Below, piece after piece: positions 49,375 through 58,531 of a stretch of 64,000 nucleotides of DNA. The DNA comes from Rhodanobacter sp. AS-Z3. Its GTDB lineage: Bacteria > Pseudomonadota > Gammaproteobacteria > Xanthomonadales > Rhodanobacteraceae. Location of the stretch: contig NZ_CP119392.1 in NCBI RefSeq assembly GCF_029224025.1, forward strand, positions 2,999,001 through 3,063,000, read 5' to 3'. The translations under genes were made by a program, and so were the position numbers. The notes below the pieces were generated by a model. The model saw only the letters and a program-made list of their open reading frames with translations. It did no database searches and was not told where the DNA came from. The number at the start of each line of letters is the position of its first letter. Positions within the stretch are counted from its first letter, which is position 1.

Positions 49375-49767
49375 CTAGCCCGCCCGATGGATCGCGCACA
49401 ACTTGTGGCCATCGGGATCACGCACGTAGGCCAAGTGCATCGGTCCCATCGGGCTTTCGCGCAAACCCGGTGCGGCTTCGATCGAGGTGCCGCCGTGGGC
49501 GACGGCAACGTCATGGAACTGCTGCACCTGTTCGGGCGAGTCGCACTTGAAACCGATCGTGCCACCGTTGGCGCAGGTAGCGGCGTCGCCGTTGATGGGC
49601 TCAGTGACGCAGAAGGTGTTGCCGTCATGTCGATAGAACAGTCGGGTTTGTCCGGTTTTTGCGTCGTTGCGCAACGGCTTGCCAGCACCGAGTACACCCA
49701 GCACGGCATCGTAAAAGCGCTGTGAGCGATCGATATCGTTGGAACCGACCATGATGTGACTGAACAT
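49375..49767 (-). CDS. VOC-family protein (glyoxalase/dioxygenase fold)
   Basis: 130 residues from the ATG at 49767. MFSHIMVGSNDIDRSQRFYDAVLGVLG is the standard first module, and HLAYVRDPDGHKLCAIHR the end of the second. The two paired beta-alpha-beta-beta-beta units supply a metal site. VOC proteins of this size include resistance proteins and unassigned isomerases; no substrate can be named. It converges with ridA 42 bases away. Confidence 0.9.
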   Translation of the reverse strand: MFSHIMVGSNDIDRSQRFYDAVLGVLGAGKPLRNDAKTGQTRLFYRHDGNTFCVTEPINGDAATCANGGTIGFKCDSPEQVQQFHDVAVAHGGTSIEAAPGLRESPMGPMHLAYVRDPDGHKLCAIHRAG

Positions 49768-49941
49768 GTGCGTTGATCCTGTATGGCCGGCGTCGGACCG
49801 GCATGAGTCAAGGTTGATCAGGTGAATGAGCCTGATCACGTTTTGTGCAGATCTTGCTTGAATGACGCTGCCTAGTCCTGATGCAAGCGGATCAAGGCGC
49901 TGCCACAAGAAAACCGACAGCAAACCTGCTCCCGCGCAAGC

Positions 49942-51741
49942 TCAGAACCCGGCAGGCCGCTCGCTGGCCACCCCGGCTTGCTGCTCCATCGCCTGGCCGA
50001 CGCGGGCCAGGGTGCCCTCCTCGAATAGCCGTCCCAACAGTGTCACGCCGTACGGTACGCGATGCGGCGCGGTCAACTTGGGTAATGGATGCGCAGGATC
50101 GGGTGCCCAGTCGCTGCGCACCTGGCTCACCTCGACAAAACCGGTACGCAGGGTCAGCGAGGGGTGGCCGGTCATATTGGAAATCACCATCATGTCATCG
50201 CGCAGCGAAGGAATCAGCAGCAGGTCTACTTCGCCCATCACGCGCGCCATTTCCAGCGCCACCTTGCGGCGCAAGCGATCCGCCTGGACGAAGTCCACAG
50301 CCGACAGGAAGCGCGCCTCGCGAAACAAATTCGGCCAGGAGTCAGCCGTCTGTTCGCTGAGCTGGTCGGCCTTGCCGGAAAGCGTCAGCTCCTCGAACGC
50401 GGCGGCGGCCTCGGCGAACAGCAGCAGATTGAGCGAATCGTATGGCCAGTCCGGCAAAGTCACTTCAGTCGGTTTCAAGCCCAGCTTGCGCAGGTTGGCC
50501 AGCGCCTGGCGATCCAGCTCGGTCGCTGGCGCCTCGTTCATCCATTTCGGGAAGTAGCCAACCTTCAAGCCTTTCACTGATGCCTTGGCATCGTAGTCGA
50601 GGTGGCTGGGGACACTGGCCACATCACCAGCATCGGCACCGCTGATCGCGTGCAACACCAGCATGGTGTCTTCGACCGAGCGGGTAATCGGGCCGAGCTT
50701 GTCCATCGTCCAGCACAAGGTCATGGCGCCAGTGCGTGGCACACGACCGTAGGTCGGGCGCAGGCCGGTAGTGCCGCAGCGCATGCACGGGCTGATGATG
50801 CTGCCCTGGGTTTCGCTGCCGATGGCAAACGCCACCAGACCCGCGGCCGTAGCTGAGGCCGGGCCCGCACTGGAGCCGGATGAACCTTCCTGCGGCAGCC
50901 ACGGGTTCATGGTCTGACCACCAAACCAGACATCGTTGAGCGCCAGGGCACCAAGACTGAGTTTCGCCACCAGCACCGCACCGGCTTCATTGAGTCGACG
51001 TACCACCGCCGCGTCCTCGGCCGGCACACGATTCCGATAAGGATCGGCACCGTAGGTGGTGGCGATGCCGGCGGTATCGAGCAAATCCTTCGCGCCCCAC
51101 GGCATCCCATGCAGCGCGCCACGATAGTGACCGGCAGCGATTTCAGCATCGGCCTTGCTCGCCTGCGCCAGCGCGTGTTCCTCACACAGTGTGATCACGC
51201 AGTGCAACTGCGGATCGAAACGCTTGAGTCGATCGAGATAGATCCTGGTGAGGCGGGTCGAAGTGAGCTGGCGAGACTTGATCCACTGTGCGAGCTGCGC
51301 AACGGAGGCAAACGCGATGTCCTCGTCGCGAGCAGCCAGCGGCTTGGCGGCCATCGATGCCGGCATAAAGCGATCATGCGAAGGACCCGCCGACTGGCCG
51401 CCGAGCACGGGATGCCAAACCGTGGCGGGTGCCAGGCTGTCCGCCAGCGCGACCTTGTTCGGGCCGGTGCGACGCTCCAGCAAGCCAGCCATCGACGTCG
51501 GCCAACTACCGACCGCCATCGTACGCTGCGCGTCGGTCATCGCCACTTGCTGCAACTTCTCGGCTTCCGCAAATGTCGAGGTGGTCAGCGCAGGCCCGAC
51601 GGGAGGGGCTGTGTTGAACGCTGCCGGCGAGCCCGGCGGAGGCGTGGCCGGCTCGCCGGTCTGCGCCATCGTGCGGGTGGCGACCACGGCGCCCAGCAGG
51701 CCCAGCGGTGCGTTGGTAAGAAATTCGCGACGCGTCTTCAT
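49942..51741 (-). CDS. Tat-exported amidase (amidase-signature family)
   Basis: 599 residues from the ATG at 51741, which begins MKTRREFLTNAPLGLLGAVVA: twin arginines followed by a hydrophobic stretch, the mark of a Tat signal. The amidase-signature domain has the catalytic Lys K218 in MPWGAKDLLD, the Gly/Ser-rich EGSSGSSAGPAS (cis-Ser at about 287-288) and the nucleophile S314 in GSETQGSI. It hydrolyses an amide bond outside the cytoplasm; Tat export implies it folds before transport. Typical amidases have about 480 residues; the surplus is the first 130 residues with a Pro/Ala-rich segment. Confidence 0.9.
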   Translation of the reverse strand: MKTRREFLTNAPLGLLGAVVATRTMAQTGEPATPPPGSPAAFNTAPPVGPALTTSTFAEAEKLQQVAMTDAQRTMAVGSWPTSMAGLLERRTGPNKVALADSLAPATVWHPVLGGQSAGPSHDRFMPASMAAKPLAARDEDIAFASVAQLAQWIKSRQLTSTRLTRIYLDRLKRFDPQLHCVITLCEEHALAQASKADAEIAAGHYRGALHGMPWGAKDLLDTAGIATTYGADPYRNRVPAEDAAVVRRLNEAGAVLVAKLSLGALALNDVWFGGQTMNPWLPQEGSSGSSAGPASATAAGLVAFAIGSETQGSIISPCMRCGTTGLRPTYGRVPRTGAMTLCWTMDKLGPITRSVEDTMLVLHAISGADAGDVASVPSHLDYDAKASVKGLKVGYFPKWMNEAPATELDRQALANLRKLGLKPTEVTLPDWPYDSLNLLLFAEAAAAFEELTLSGKADQLSEQTADSWPNLFREARFLSAVDFVQADRLRRKVALEMARVMGEVDLLLIPSLRDDMMVISNMTGHPSLTLRTGFVEVSQVRSDWAPDPAHPLPKLTAPHRVPYGVTLLGRLFEEGTLARVGQAMEQQAGVASERPAGF

Positions 51742-51929
51742 GGCTATCCCCTTGTGTGCCGGCAGCCCGCCATGCGGCGCCTGCCTTGATGACTGATACG
51801 GCGTCTGCGCCTGTTCGGATGTCGCGACCATGGCGCCAGGCTCCCGAAGCCTTTCGGCCGGGCAGTCCACTGTGGACGAGCGTGGGCAACAAGACAACGG
51901 GAAAATATCCACAATTCGACTTGCACGTC

Positions 51930-51950
51930 CCCGCAGGCACTGCCTGCGGG
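51930..51950. repeat. 21-base palindrome upstream of the amidase gene
   Basis: CCCGCAGGCA-C-TGCCTGCGGG is a perfect palindrome around one central base, 190 bases before the amidase start and 12 bases from the terminator next to it. It may be an operator or part of a double-hairpin terminator. Confidence 0.5.
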
Positions 51951-51961
51951 CGCAGCAAAAG

Positions 51962-51988
51962 AAAACGCCCCGTCACCGGGGCGTTTTT
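51962..51988 (-). terminator. Rho-independent terminator of the PEP-CTERM gene
   Basis: AAAACGCCCCG, loop TCAC, CGGGGCGTTTT: an 11-bp stem whose minus-strand 3' side ends GGGGCGTTTTCTTTT, a good U-tract. It lies 19 bases after the stop of the minus-strand gene ending at 52007. Confidence 0.85.
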
Positions 51989-52006
51989 CACCATCCGTCG
52001 AAGGCC

Positions 52007-52771
52007 TCAGCCCTGCTTGCGCGCCTTGAACCGGTAAGTCGAACCGACCAGCAGCAAGCCCACGCCGAACATGCCCAGAATACCCGGCTCCGGCACGCCA
52101 ATCGGTGCGGAACTGAAGGCAACGTTGTCGAACTCAAATGCATACGAGCCGCTGGTGGCGACAACCCGGTCGAACGAGCCCTGCAGGAAATTGATGTTGA
52201 CGTAGCAGGTGCCAATCGTCGTCTGATTACCGTTGACGCAGTTGCCCGCCCCCGCTACGGCTGTCACGGCTGCGCCCCAAAAAGAGGCTACCGACGTGCC
52301 GCCACTGAAGAACTCAAGGTTGTTGTATCCGTCAACAGACCCCCACAGCAGACCCAGGTAACGCTGAGCCGTTGCGAACGTCAGCGTCGTCGAGCCGTTC
52401 GGACCGCCGCTGGTGAGATAGGTCGTGGTATCCGTGCCGTCAGGTTGGCCACCGAAGTTCGCACCGTTACCACTGGAAAGCACTGGCGCCGCGTACTGGC
52501 CAGTTGTGCCCTGAACGGCTTTTCCATCGGGTGCAAACGAGACCGTAAGACCGCTGGGAAGCGCGGTGGTAGTCGAAGTGCCGTCTGCGATGCTGTCGAA
52601 AGTTTCGTAATGATCAGCGCCTGAAGGAACGCCACCGACCGAACCGGAGAGCAGGACACTAGCGCTGGCTGTCGTCGTTACCAGGCCCATGCCGGCAACC
52701 AGCATGGCTGCACCGAGCAGTGAGCGCAGAAGGCGCGGGGTTTGTAATTTGATACTGGCATTGCTGTTCAT
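52007..52771 (-). CDS. PEP-CTERM surface protein (1)
   Basis: The 254-residue product has a signal peptide (MNSNASIKLQTPRLLRSLLGA..., cleaved near TASA-SV, about 38), a beta-rich Gly/Thr/Ser body, and the sorting tail VPEPGILGMFGVGLLLVGSTYRFKARKQG cut short here as VPEP, hydrophobic helix, basic end. Exosortase cuts PEP-CTERM proteins during export together with exopolysaccharide. The body resembles the low-complexity PEP-CTERM family with FEFDNVAFSSAP just before the tail. A sigma-54-like promoter stands 115 bases upstream and a true terminator downstream, so it is monocistronic. Confidence 0.92.
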   Translation of the reverse strand: MNSNASIKLQTPRLLRSLLGAAMLVAGMGLVTTTASASVLLSGSVGGVPSGADHYETFDSIADGTSTTTALPSGLTVSFAPDGKAVQGTTGQYAAPVLSSGNGANFGGQPDGTDTTTYLTSGGPNGSTTLTFATAQRYLGLLWGSVDGYNNLEFFSGGTSVASFWGAAVTAVAGAGNCVNGNQTTIGTCYVNINFLQGSFDRVVATSGSYAFEFDNVAFSSAPIGVPEPGILGMFGVGLLLVGSTYRFKARKQG

Positions 52772-53252
52772 CGTGATGTCTCCAGGTAGTGAGAGCGAAC
52801 GGAATGACCTGCTTGCCTGTTGATGGGCCTACTTGCAGCTTGTCGGCGGAAACGCTCATCTGTCGATCGACCTGCGCAAATGTAGATGCACGATACGAGC
52901 CACAATGCAAGTGACTGTTTACAATACGAAAGCCTGGACACTCATCAGAAATGATGGACGGTTTCGTAAGGCATTTCGACGCTTTATGCGAGATCGCGCG
53001 TGGCGAAACTGCGCTGACGTGGCTGCGCAAGCTGGCGCCCGCAGTCGACGCAAGGAAACATGCGCACATCAAGGGCGGCCGGGCGGCAAGACGCTGGTTG
53101 CTCAGCCGTCAGCTGGAAGCGATGTAAAGCGTTGCTACAACCTGCCCCGATCGGGAAACTGAGGCGTGCGTGCGCTCGACGTGCATCCCAGGAGGACACC
53201 TGCAGATCGCGCTGCAACCGCCGCGCCGTAACCACGCATCAACCCGCCTTCC
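52772..53252. other. 481-base gap with the sigma-54 promoter of PEP-CTERM gene 1
   Basis: No convincing gene. Apart from the promoter at 52887-52902 I see no repeat or hairpin. Part of it is AT-rich (about 52860-52980) compared with the flanks. Confidence 0.45.
52887..52902 (-). promoter_or_regulatory. Sigma-54-like promoter of PEP-CTERM gene 1
   Basis: On the minus strand: TGGCTCG-TATC-GTGCA, against the consensus TGGCACG-N4-TTGCA. Ten of twelve defined positions agree and the GG-N10-GC spacing is exact. It points at the gene starting at 52771. Confidence 0.65.
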
Positions 53253-54863
53253 TCAGCCGCACGGTTCCATTCCCGCCAGGTTCTCACGCAGCACATCGAG
53301 GTGTTGCGCGTAACGATGCCAGCGGTCAAGACCTCGGGTGTGAACAGCCTCGCGCACCTGGATGCTACTGGGCGTGGCCACCGGCGCCGTGTTGCGCTCA
53401 GGATGCAGACAGGCATCCTCCAGCGGCAACCCGCAGTGCTCAAGAACCTTCTGCAGGGTGGTCTCAGGCTCCCGCACCAGATCGGCATAGCGAACCTCGA
53501 ACATGGCATCCGGCAGGCGGCTCCGCCAATGCTGTGCGAGCCGCACGTATTGAGCGTAATAGTGAGCCAATGCAGGTTGGTCGTAGCTATACGCAGCGAT
53601 GCTTCCGAACATCACGCTGAAGTTCGAGAAGCACACCTCCATCGGGTCACGCACCATGTGCAGGATGCGCGCATGCGGCAGCGCGCGACGGATATGCGCA
53701 ACCATCCGGATGTTCGCCGGCAACTTGTCCACGAAATATCTGCAACCCGGCGCTCGCCACTGCGTCTGCGCCAGATAACGCGCCCCCAGCTCTGCAAAGT
53801 CTATGTCCACACTGCGCTCGATCGCGCTCAACAGGCCCTGCACGCCTTGCGCGGGCGCATCGGTCACCTCATGCAATTGACGAAGAAAGTCAGTGATCTC
53901 GCCCGCGGAAGCCACTTCCGAATGGCTGGAAAGCATTCGGTCCAATAGCGTTGTTCCCGAACGCGGCATACCCACGATGAAGATCGGTTGCGGACCTTCT
54001 GCATCGGCGGCCGAGGAAGACGCCCGCGCCGTCAGCAAGACCGATGTCTTGATCAAGGCATCAGCTACCGCGGATTCACCAGCGGCGTCGTAAGGGCTGA
54101 CCTGATGCATGAGCGCGTTGCATCGAGCCAAAGCCTGCCAGGCCTCATCCGGTCGGTCCAGGTCATCCAGCTCCTTGAACAGCGCCGCTTCGAACGCCGC
54201 TCGGTTCGCAAGCTCGGCTGGAACCCTGGTAGTGGTGGGCACGCGTTCCAACTGACGACGCAGGAAATCGAGGTGGTTCGTTTCCGGCGTCTGTCGCCAC
54301 AGGCTGGATCGCGCCAGCGCCGCATCACCAAAGGCTGGCCAGCGTTGCAGGCACGCCTCCAGGACGCGGCCTGCCGGCTGCAACTCACCGGCAAACTGCA
54401 TCAACATCGCCTGCAGGTGATATTCGCGCGGACTATCCGCACCGGCAACAAGCGCTCGATCGATCAGGCGTCTCGCGGCGGCAAGGTCCTTCATCATCCA
54501 TCGCAGGTAGGCCTGTTCGGCCAGCAGTGGTGCCGGCAGGTCCGGGGGCAGTTCCAATGCGTCCAGACAGGATCGCGCCGCCACGACTTCACCGACGGAT
54601 AAAAGCACGCGCGCCAGATGAAGGCCGAACTGAGGGTCCACCGAAGCCCCCCGCGCTGCCTCAAGTAATTGGGCCGTTCCATCACGCAAACGACCGCACC
54701 GAAGTAACACGGTGGCGAGATCCATGCGCACGAAAGGATTCTCTGGAACGTCGTGAACCAGCGTTTCGAGCACCGCACATGCCGCATCGAATTGCTGCTG
54801 CTCGAAGAGCTGTCGGGCCTGGCGGCCAAGGGCGAACTCCCGCGTGTCCGGCGGTAGATTCAT
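53253..54863 (-). CDS. TPR-containing sulfotransferase
   Basis: 536 residues. The N-terminal 260 residues are TPR-like helices (QARQLFEQQQFDAACAVLETL and repeats). The C-terminal domain is a Sulfotransfer_3-type enzyme: PIFIVGMPRSGTTLLDRML is the PAPS 5'-phosphosulfate loop, RILHMVRDPMEVCFSNF the 3'-phosphate-binding region. It moves sulfate from PAPS to an acceptor that may be a protein, as in tyrosylprotein sulfotransferases, or a polysaccharide. No signal peptide. It lies between two PEP-CTERM genes and is divergent from the lipase-like pair. Confidence 0.9.
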   Translation of the reverse strand: MNLPPDTREFALGRQARQLFEQQQFDAACAVLETLVHDVPENPFVRMDLATVLLRCGRLRDGTAQLLEAARGASVDPQFGLHLARVLLSVGEVVAARSCLDALELPPDLPAPLLAEQAYLRWMMKDLAAARRLIDRALVAGADSPREYHLQAMLMQFAGELQPAGRVLEACLQRWPAFGDAALARSSLWRQTPETNHLDFLRRQLERVPTTTRVPAELANRAAFEAALFKELDDLDRPDEAWQALARCNALMHQVSPYDAAGESAVADALIKTSVLLTARASSSAADAEGPQPIFIVGMPRSGTTLLDRMLSSHSEVASAGEITDFLRQLHEVTDAPAQGVQGLLSAIERSVDIDFAELGARYLAQTQWRAPGCRYFVDKLPANIRMVAHIRRALPHARILHMVRDPMEVCFSNFSVMFGSIAAYSYDQPALAHYYAQYVRLAQHWRSRLPDAMFEVRYADLVREPETTLQKVLEHCGLPLEDACLHPERNTAPVATPSSIQVREAVHTRGLDRWHRYAQHLDVLRENLAGMEPCG

Positions 54864-55099
54864 TTCAGGAGCATTCCAACAGAAAGATGTTCGAGTAGAT
54901 CAAAAAATCCGCAGCGGAGGAAGTTCGCGATCGAAAACCCGAGCACTGCCCCGTTATGTACGGCGCGCGTCAGTGATATCGTCAACCACGCATGCATTTG
55001 GCGACGCGACCTCGAGCCGCTGCGCTGAAGACTCGCAACCGGAAGGCGTGCCAAACGCGTTTCCTCCCAATCGCTGCACCATCACAAGGATTCGTGACG

Positions 55100-56338
55100 A
55101 TGACTCGACAACTGCTGACTCGCGAGCAGCTACAGAAGTGCGCCACACAACACCATTCCTGGCATGACGCGGCAGCCAAGGCGCCGCAGATCGCCGCGTT
55201 GTTCAAGATCGGAAGCCTGCCTTTCGTCACGCTGGACAAGAAGATCGTGCTTGGCGACCAAGCCTTTCGAATGCTGCGCGCGCTCAATGATTTCGATCGC
55301 CGCAAGGTAGCGGACGAGCTGCTGGAAATTGCCAGCAACCCCAAGCGACTCGACGCCGATACCGGCCACAGAAACTGGTTTCAGCGACTACTGCCAACCC
55401 GTTATCCGTTCAAGGGCTATCACTACAAGGTGAGCTACTCGATCAGGCCCGGCATGCCGGTGCTGATTGTGGACATCTTCATGGATCGGGACGTGCTGAA
55501 GCCTACGTTGCCCGATTCCATGCAGCGCAATGCGCTATACCGCGTCGGCAAAACCGGCACTGCGCAGTTTACGCCCGACTTCAAACAACTGGGCAAAAAA
55601 TCAAATGAGGTCGCCGTCGCACTGGAGGCCAGCTGGGGTAGCGCACATCCCATGCCAACGCATCGGATCGAAACGCTTCACGCAGCTGTCAACGGCATGC
55701 AGAACAACCTGACCAAGGCCGCCTGGTTGATGGGCACTCATCTCGAAACCGCCTACGTCGATGGTGCGTCGCCGCTCGCTAACTTCACGCTCTTCCACAA
55801 CCCCACCGATGGCATGCGTCAGGATCTATTCGAGTGCGCCTACGACAAACAAGGCGTATTTCCGTGCAGCCACAACAGCCAACACCTCGCAGCCGTGCTC
55901 AAGGAGGCGCAAGAACGCAAGCACCGCACGCGCTGGGTAGCACATAGCCAAGGCGCCATTATCTTCAGCACTGCCGTAGAGTTTGCGCTGAAGCATTACG
56001 GCATGCGTCTTGACTGCCATAGCGTCAGCCTGCACGCCGTCGGCTGCAACATCAAGCGAGCCGAACTCGCCTGCGAGCGCGCAGGCATCACGATCGAGCG
56101 TGTGCGCAACAATCCGTTCGATCCGGTGGCGAACCTGGCCGGTGCGAACGATCTCAGTTGCAGCGGACTGGCCCGATCCCTGAAATTCCGAGGCCTGCTG
56201 CTCGGTGACGATCCGCTTGCCAGTCCACACACGTTGCCCTATCTGGGGCTGGACACCTACGTGGAACAGCTGACATTCACGGGGCACCACGAGTTGGCCC
56301 GGTATGCGACGCAGTTCCACCCTTCGGAGACGGCCTGA
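55100..56338 (+). CDS. Lipase-like protein, candidate effector or toxin
   Basis: 412 residues from the ATG at 55100, with AAGGA ten bases upstream. I do not recognise the N-terminal 150 residues. From about 160 a alpha/beta-hydrolase-like half follows: LFHNPTDGMRQDLFECAYDK, then WVAHSQGAIIFS, a lipase elbow with S283 in AHSQG (first Gly replaced by Ala). D341 in NNPFDPVANL and H377 in SPHTLPYL could complete a triad. No signal peptide or membrane helix. The gene is followed by a partner gene with only three bases between stop and start. That layout plus the lipase motif recalls type VI secretion lipase effectors with immunity partners, but no VgrG, PAAR or Hcp gene is in sight. A housekeeping esterase is the alternative. 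Confidence 0.7.
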   Translation: MTRQLLTREQLQKCATQHHSWHDAAAKAPQIAALFKIGSLPFVTLDKKIVLGDQAFRMLRALNDFDRRKVADELLEIASNPKRLDADTGHRNWFQRLLPTRYPFKGYHYKVSYSIRPGMPVLIVDIFMDRDVLKPTLPDSMQRNALYRVGKTGTAQFTPDFKQLGKKSNEVAVALEASWGSAHPMPTHRIETLHAAVNGMQNNLTKAAWLMGTHLETAYVDGASPLANFTLFHNPTDGMRQDLFECAYDKQGVFPCSHNSQHLAAVLKEAQERKHRTRWVAHSQGAIIFSTAVEFALKHYGMRLDCHSVSLHAVGCNIKRAELACERAGITIERVRNNPFDPVANLAGANDLSCSGLARSLKFRGLLLGDDPLASPHTLPYLGLDTYVEQLTFTGHHELARYATQFHPSETA

Positions 56339-56341
56339 GCC

Positions 56342-57184
56342 ATGACCCACTTTCCGGTACCCAATGCCCCTTTCGCCCGCAAACCGTGGCCTTGGTACAA
56401 GCGAGTCACGGCAGCCTTCACAGCTCCACAAGGTGGCATTCCAACCGCCCGTGCCATACCCCGGCAGGTTGACTGCGGGCCCTTCATCCTGGCCTTTCTC
56501 GAACCTTCATCGGCCTTCGGCGAGACCATCGGCGCCGCAGACAGCGTCAGCCTCGGCGAAGACGCCTTCACCGGAACGAACCTCAGCGACTGGCGGAGTT
56601 ACCACAAGACAATCAAATTGGCGGTCAGCAACTGGGTCTACCAACTTCCGCGGTGGAACATCGCACGCCTCTTTCCGGTTCCGCATCCGCCTTACGCGAT
56701 CATAACGGCGTATTGGCAACTCGAACGCGTCAAGCATGGCATTCAGCTCGACCCCGAAAACGTGGCCATGCTCGAGGACTACCTGCGACACGATTACGTG
56801 TCCTATCTTGACTCCGAGGGTGGCCCGAACTGGCAGTTGCGCGACCAGACTTATCGCGGCAAGACCATCAGCGGTGACCCGCTTCCGCAGTACCAGATCG
56901 ACAATATTCTGGACAACAGCCTGCAACGTCCGCCGGGCAGCTACGAGGTAGTGACAAGTAACGGCTTGCGTTGGCTGCGTTATCTTTGGGAGCCGGCAGG
57001 CATGCGGAATACACTCAACTACACCACGATCCTGTTGCCCGACGTGCTGTTGACGGCAAGCTTCCATATCACGCACATGAACTCCGAGCCGGGGGCCGAC
57101 TGGTGGAGTTTGTTTATGGAAGACTGCGAGATCCTGGTAAAAACGATTGCCTGTCAGCGCAAGGCGCTGCCGCACGCCGATTGA
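56342..57184 (+). CDS. Unknown protein paired with the lipase-like gene
   Basis: 280 residues; I do not recognise the family. Start ATG at 56342, three bases after the upstream stop, so translation is probably coupled. The sequence is rich in Trp, Tyr and Pro (KPWPWYKR, HPPYAIITAYWQLERVK, PEPAGM-like segments) with no signal peptide, no clear membrane helix and a compact soluble look. LLPDVLLTASFHITHMN near the end may be a beta hairpin. Being welded to a lipase-like gene it could be its immunity protein, chaperone or co-factor. This is inference from layout only. Confidence 0.65.
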   Translation: MTHFPVPNAPFARKPWPWYKRVTAAFTAPQGGIPTARAIPRQVDCGPFILAFLEPSSAFGETIGAADSVSLGEDAFTGTNLSDWRSYHKTIKLAVSNWVYQLPRWNIARLFPVPHPPYAIITAYWQLERVKHGIQLDPENVAMLEDYLRHDYVSYLDSEGGPNWQLRDQTYRGKTISGDPLPQYQIDNILDNSLQRPPGSYEVVTSNGLRWLRYLWEPAGMRNTLNYTTILLPDVLLTASFHITHMNSEPGADWWSLFMEDCEILVKTIACQRKALPHAD

Positions 57185-57559
57185 ACCTGCAGATCAGAAT
57201 GCAGACAGAAGGGGGTTTCATTTCCCCAGTTCACAGCGCAGTACAAGGCAGTGGCGAAAAGCGCCTGACCCGCAGGTACCACCACCTTGCATCCTGATGC
57301 GGAAGCGAAAACGCGCGGCGATACGCCACCCGCGCCTGGATCTCGCCGGCATTCACCTGACTATGCAGCCAGCAACGAACGCCAACCTGCTTCGCAGCGA
57401 ATACGGACTACCGGTGCTGCCTGCAGGCTATTTGCACTGCCGGCAGGCAGCGGTGGCCAAGTACGACCGTGCCGTTTTCGCGCTCGTTGACGACAAACTA
57501 CCTGCACCTCGGCACGCGGCGGGCGAAGGAAATTTTCTTCGCCCTGGTTGCTCAGGCAA
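57185..57559. other. Gap between the lipase-like pair and PEP-CTERM gene 2
   Basis: Convergent intergenic region. Open frames exist but show no protein features. The hairpin at 57521-57544 is listed separately. Confidence 0.45.
57521..57544. terminator. Hairpin downstream of PEP-CTERM gene 2
   Basis: GGGCGAAG, loop GAAATTTT, CTTCGCCC: perfect 8-bp stem 16 bases after the stop of the minus-strand PEP-CTERM gene. No U-run follows, so a weak terminator at best. Confidence 0.45.
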
Positions 57560-58135
57560 CTACGCCCTGCGATACCGCACGGTCACACCGATTAGGCCGA
57601 TACCAACAAGCATCAGCAAAAGCGGATTGGGTTCCGGCACATCGGTGGGGCCTGAAGTCGTATTTGTGAAGGAAAAGCTCAGGTCGTTGAATTCGAATGG
57701 ACCGTTGAACAAGTCTTCGAAGCTGACCAGGGTCTCACCAGGCTGCCAGTTGGCTTGAACGCGCGCATGAGCATGCCCATCGGGATTTCTTGAATCGGGC
57801 CCGGTGAAGTAGCTGTATCCGGTGTTGTTCACAAACAACTCGAAAATCAGTTCGGTTCCAATGGCAAAGCTGCCGAGATCCACCGAAGCACCGACGGGGG
57901 TCGTGTGATTATTGAAGATAAAGTTGCCGTTCAAACGCAGGTCGTTGCTGTACGAAGCCGTGTTTCCCTGATAGGTCGCAATCACATGATCAGTGCCTGA
58001 AACGATGACTTTCTGTCCCTCGGTACCGGGCGCACCAATCGGAATGGCGTTGGCTGCCAGGGCGAAGAACGCCAGCGTTGTACCAACGACTACACGGGTG
58101 AGCGCGTTCATGCTCTTCGCTGCAATTGTGTTCAT
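57560..58135 (-). CDS. PEP-CTERM surface protein (2)
   Basis: 191 residues from the ATG at 58135, chosen because GGAGG stands about eight bases upstream; the frame continues upstream without sense. Signal peptide about 1-34 (LAFFALAANA), beta-rich body with repeated Asn and Phe (FVNNTGYSYFTGPD, FEFNDLSFSFTN), and the tail VPEPNPLLLMLVGIGLIG followed by VRYRRA. It is lower in GC than its neighbours, as surface proteins of this group often are. Monocistronic. Confidence 0.92.
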   Translation of the reverse strand: MNTIAAKSMNALTRVVVGTTLAFFALAANAIPIGAPGTEGQKVIVSGTDHVIATYQGNTASYSNDLRLNGNFIFNNHTTPVGASVDLGSFAIGTELIFELFVNNTGYSYFTGPDSRNPDGHAHARVQANWQPGETLVSFEDLFNGPFEFNDLSFSFTNTTSGPTDVPEPNPLLLMLVGIGLIGVTVRYRRA

Positions 58136-58531
58136 GGGAAACCTCCAGGTGGGTTTGGCAAATCCATTGTCTTGAACAGCGACAGATGCAGTACGCAACG
58201 TCTGAGTTGTCGCTATCTCAAAAGTACATACATGTTCCATGCCAATCTTTAAGTGCATGATTCCACTATCATTGAACTTACAGCAAAGCTCTTGTATGTA
58301 AATTTGACCGACACCCACTCCTGAAACTGCAGCCATTCTGCCCAGCGCAACCGTTGGCATGCCTGAAGCTGCACGATCGAGTGTGAGCTGTAGAGCTATG
58401 CCGTCCCACCGGAAGACAGCGACGGCACACAGCAAGGCAAGCGAATACGTAACGACAGACGTCTTCAGGTCGACATACTGGAGCAGTGAGGCGCAGGCGT
58501 CAGACGTCGCGGAAGTCCGGCAGCGTTGACG
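58136..58531. other. 396-base promoter region of PEP-CTERM gene 2
   Basis: No gene. A GG-N10-GC pair at 58328-58343 (minus strand GGGCAGA-ATGG-CTGCA) has sigma-54 spacing but only eight of twelve consensus positions. The segment 58200-58310 is AT-rich. Confidence 0.4.

Noticed and set aside
57147..57758. 203-residue plus-strand frame running into PEP-CTERM gene 2
   Set aside because: Overlaps a convincing minus-strand gene and has no domain.
58328..58343. Sigma-54 promoter for PEP-CTERM gene 2
   Set aside because: Spacing is right but four of twelve consensus positions differ and it lies almost 200 bases from the start; too weak to call.
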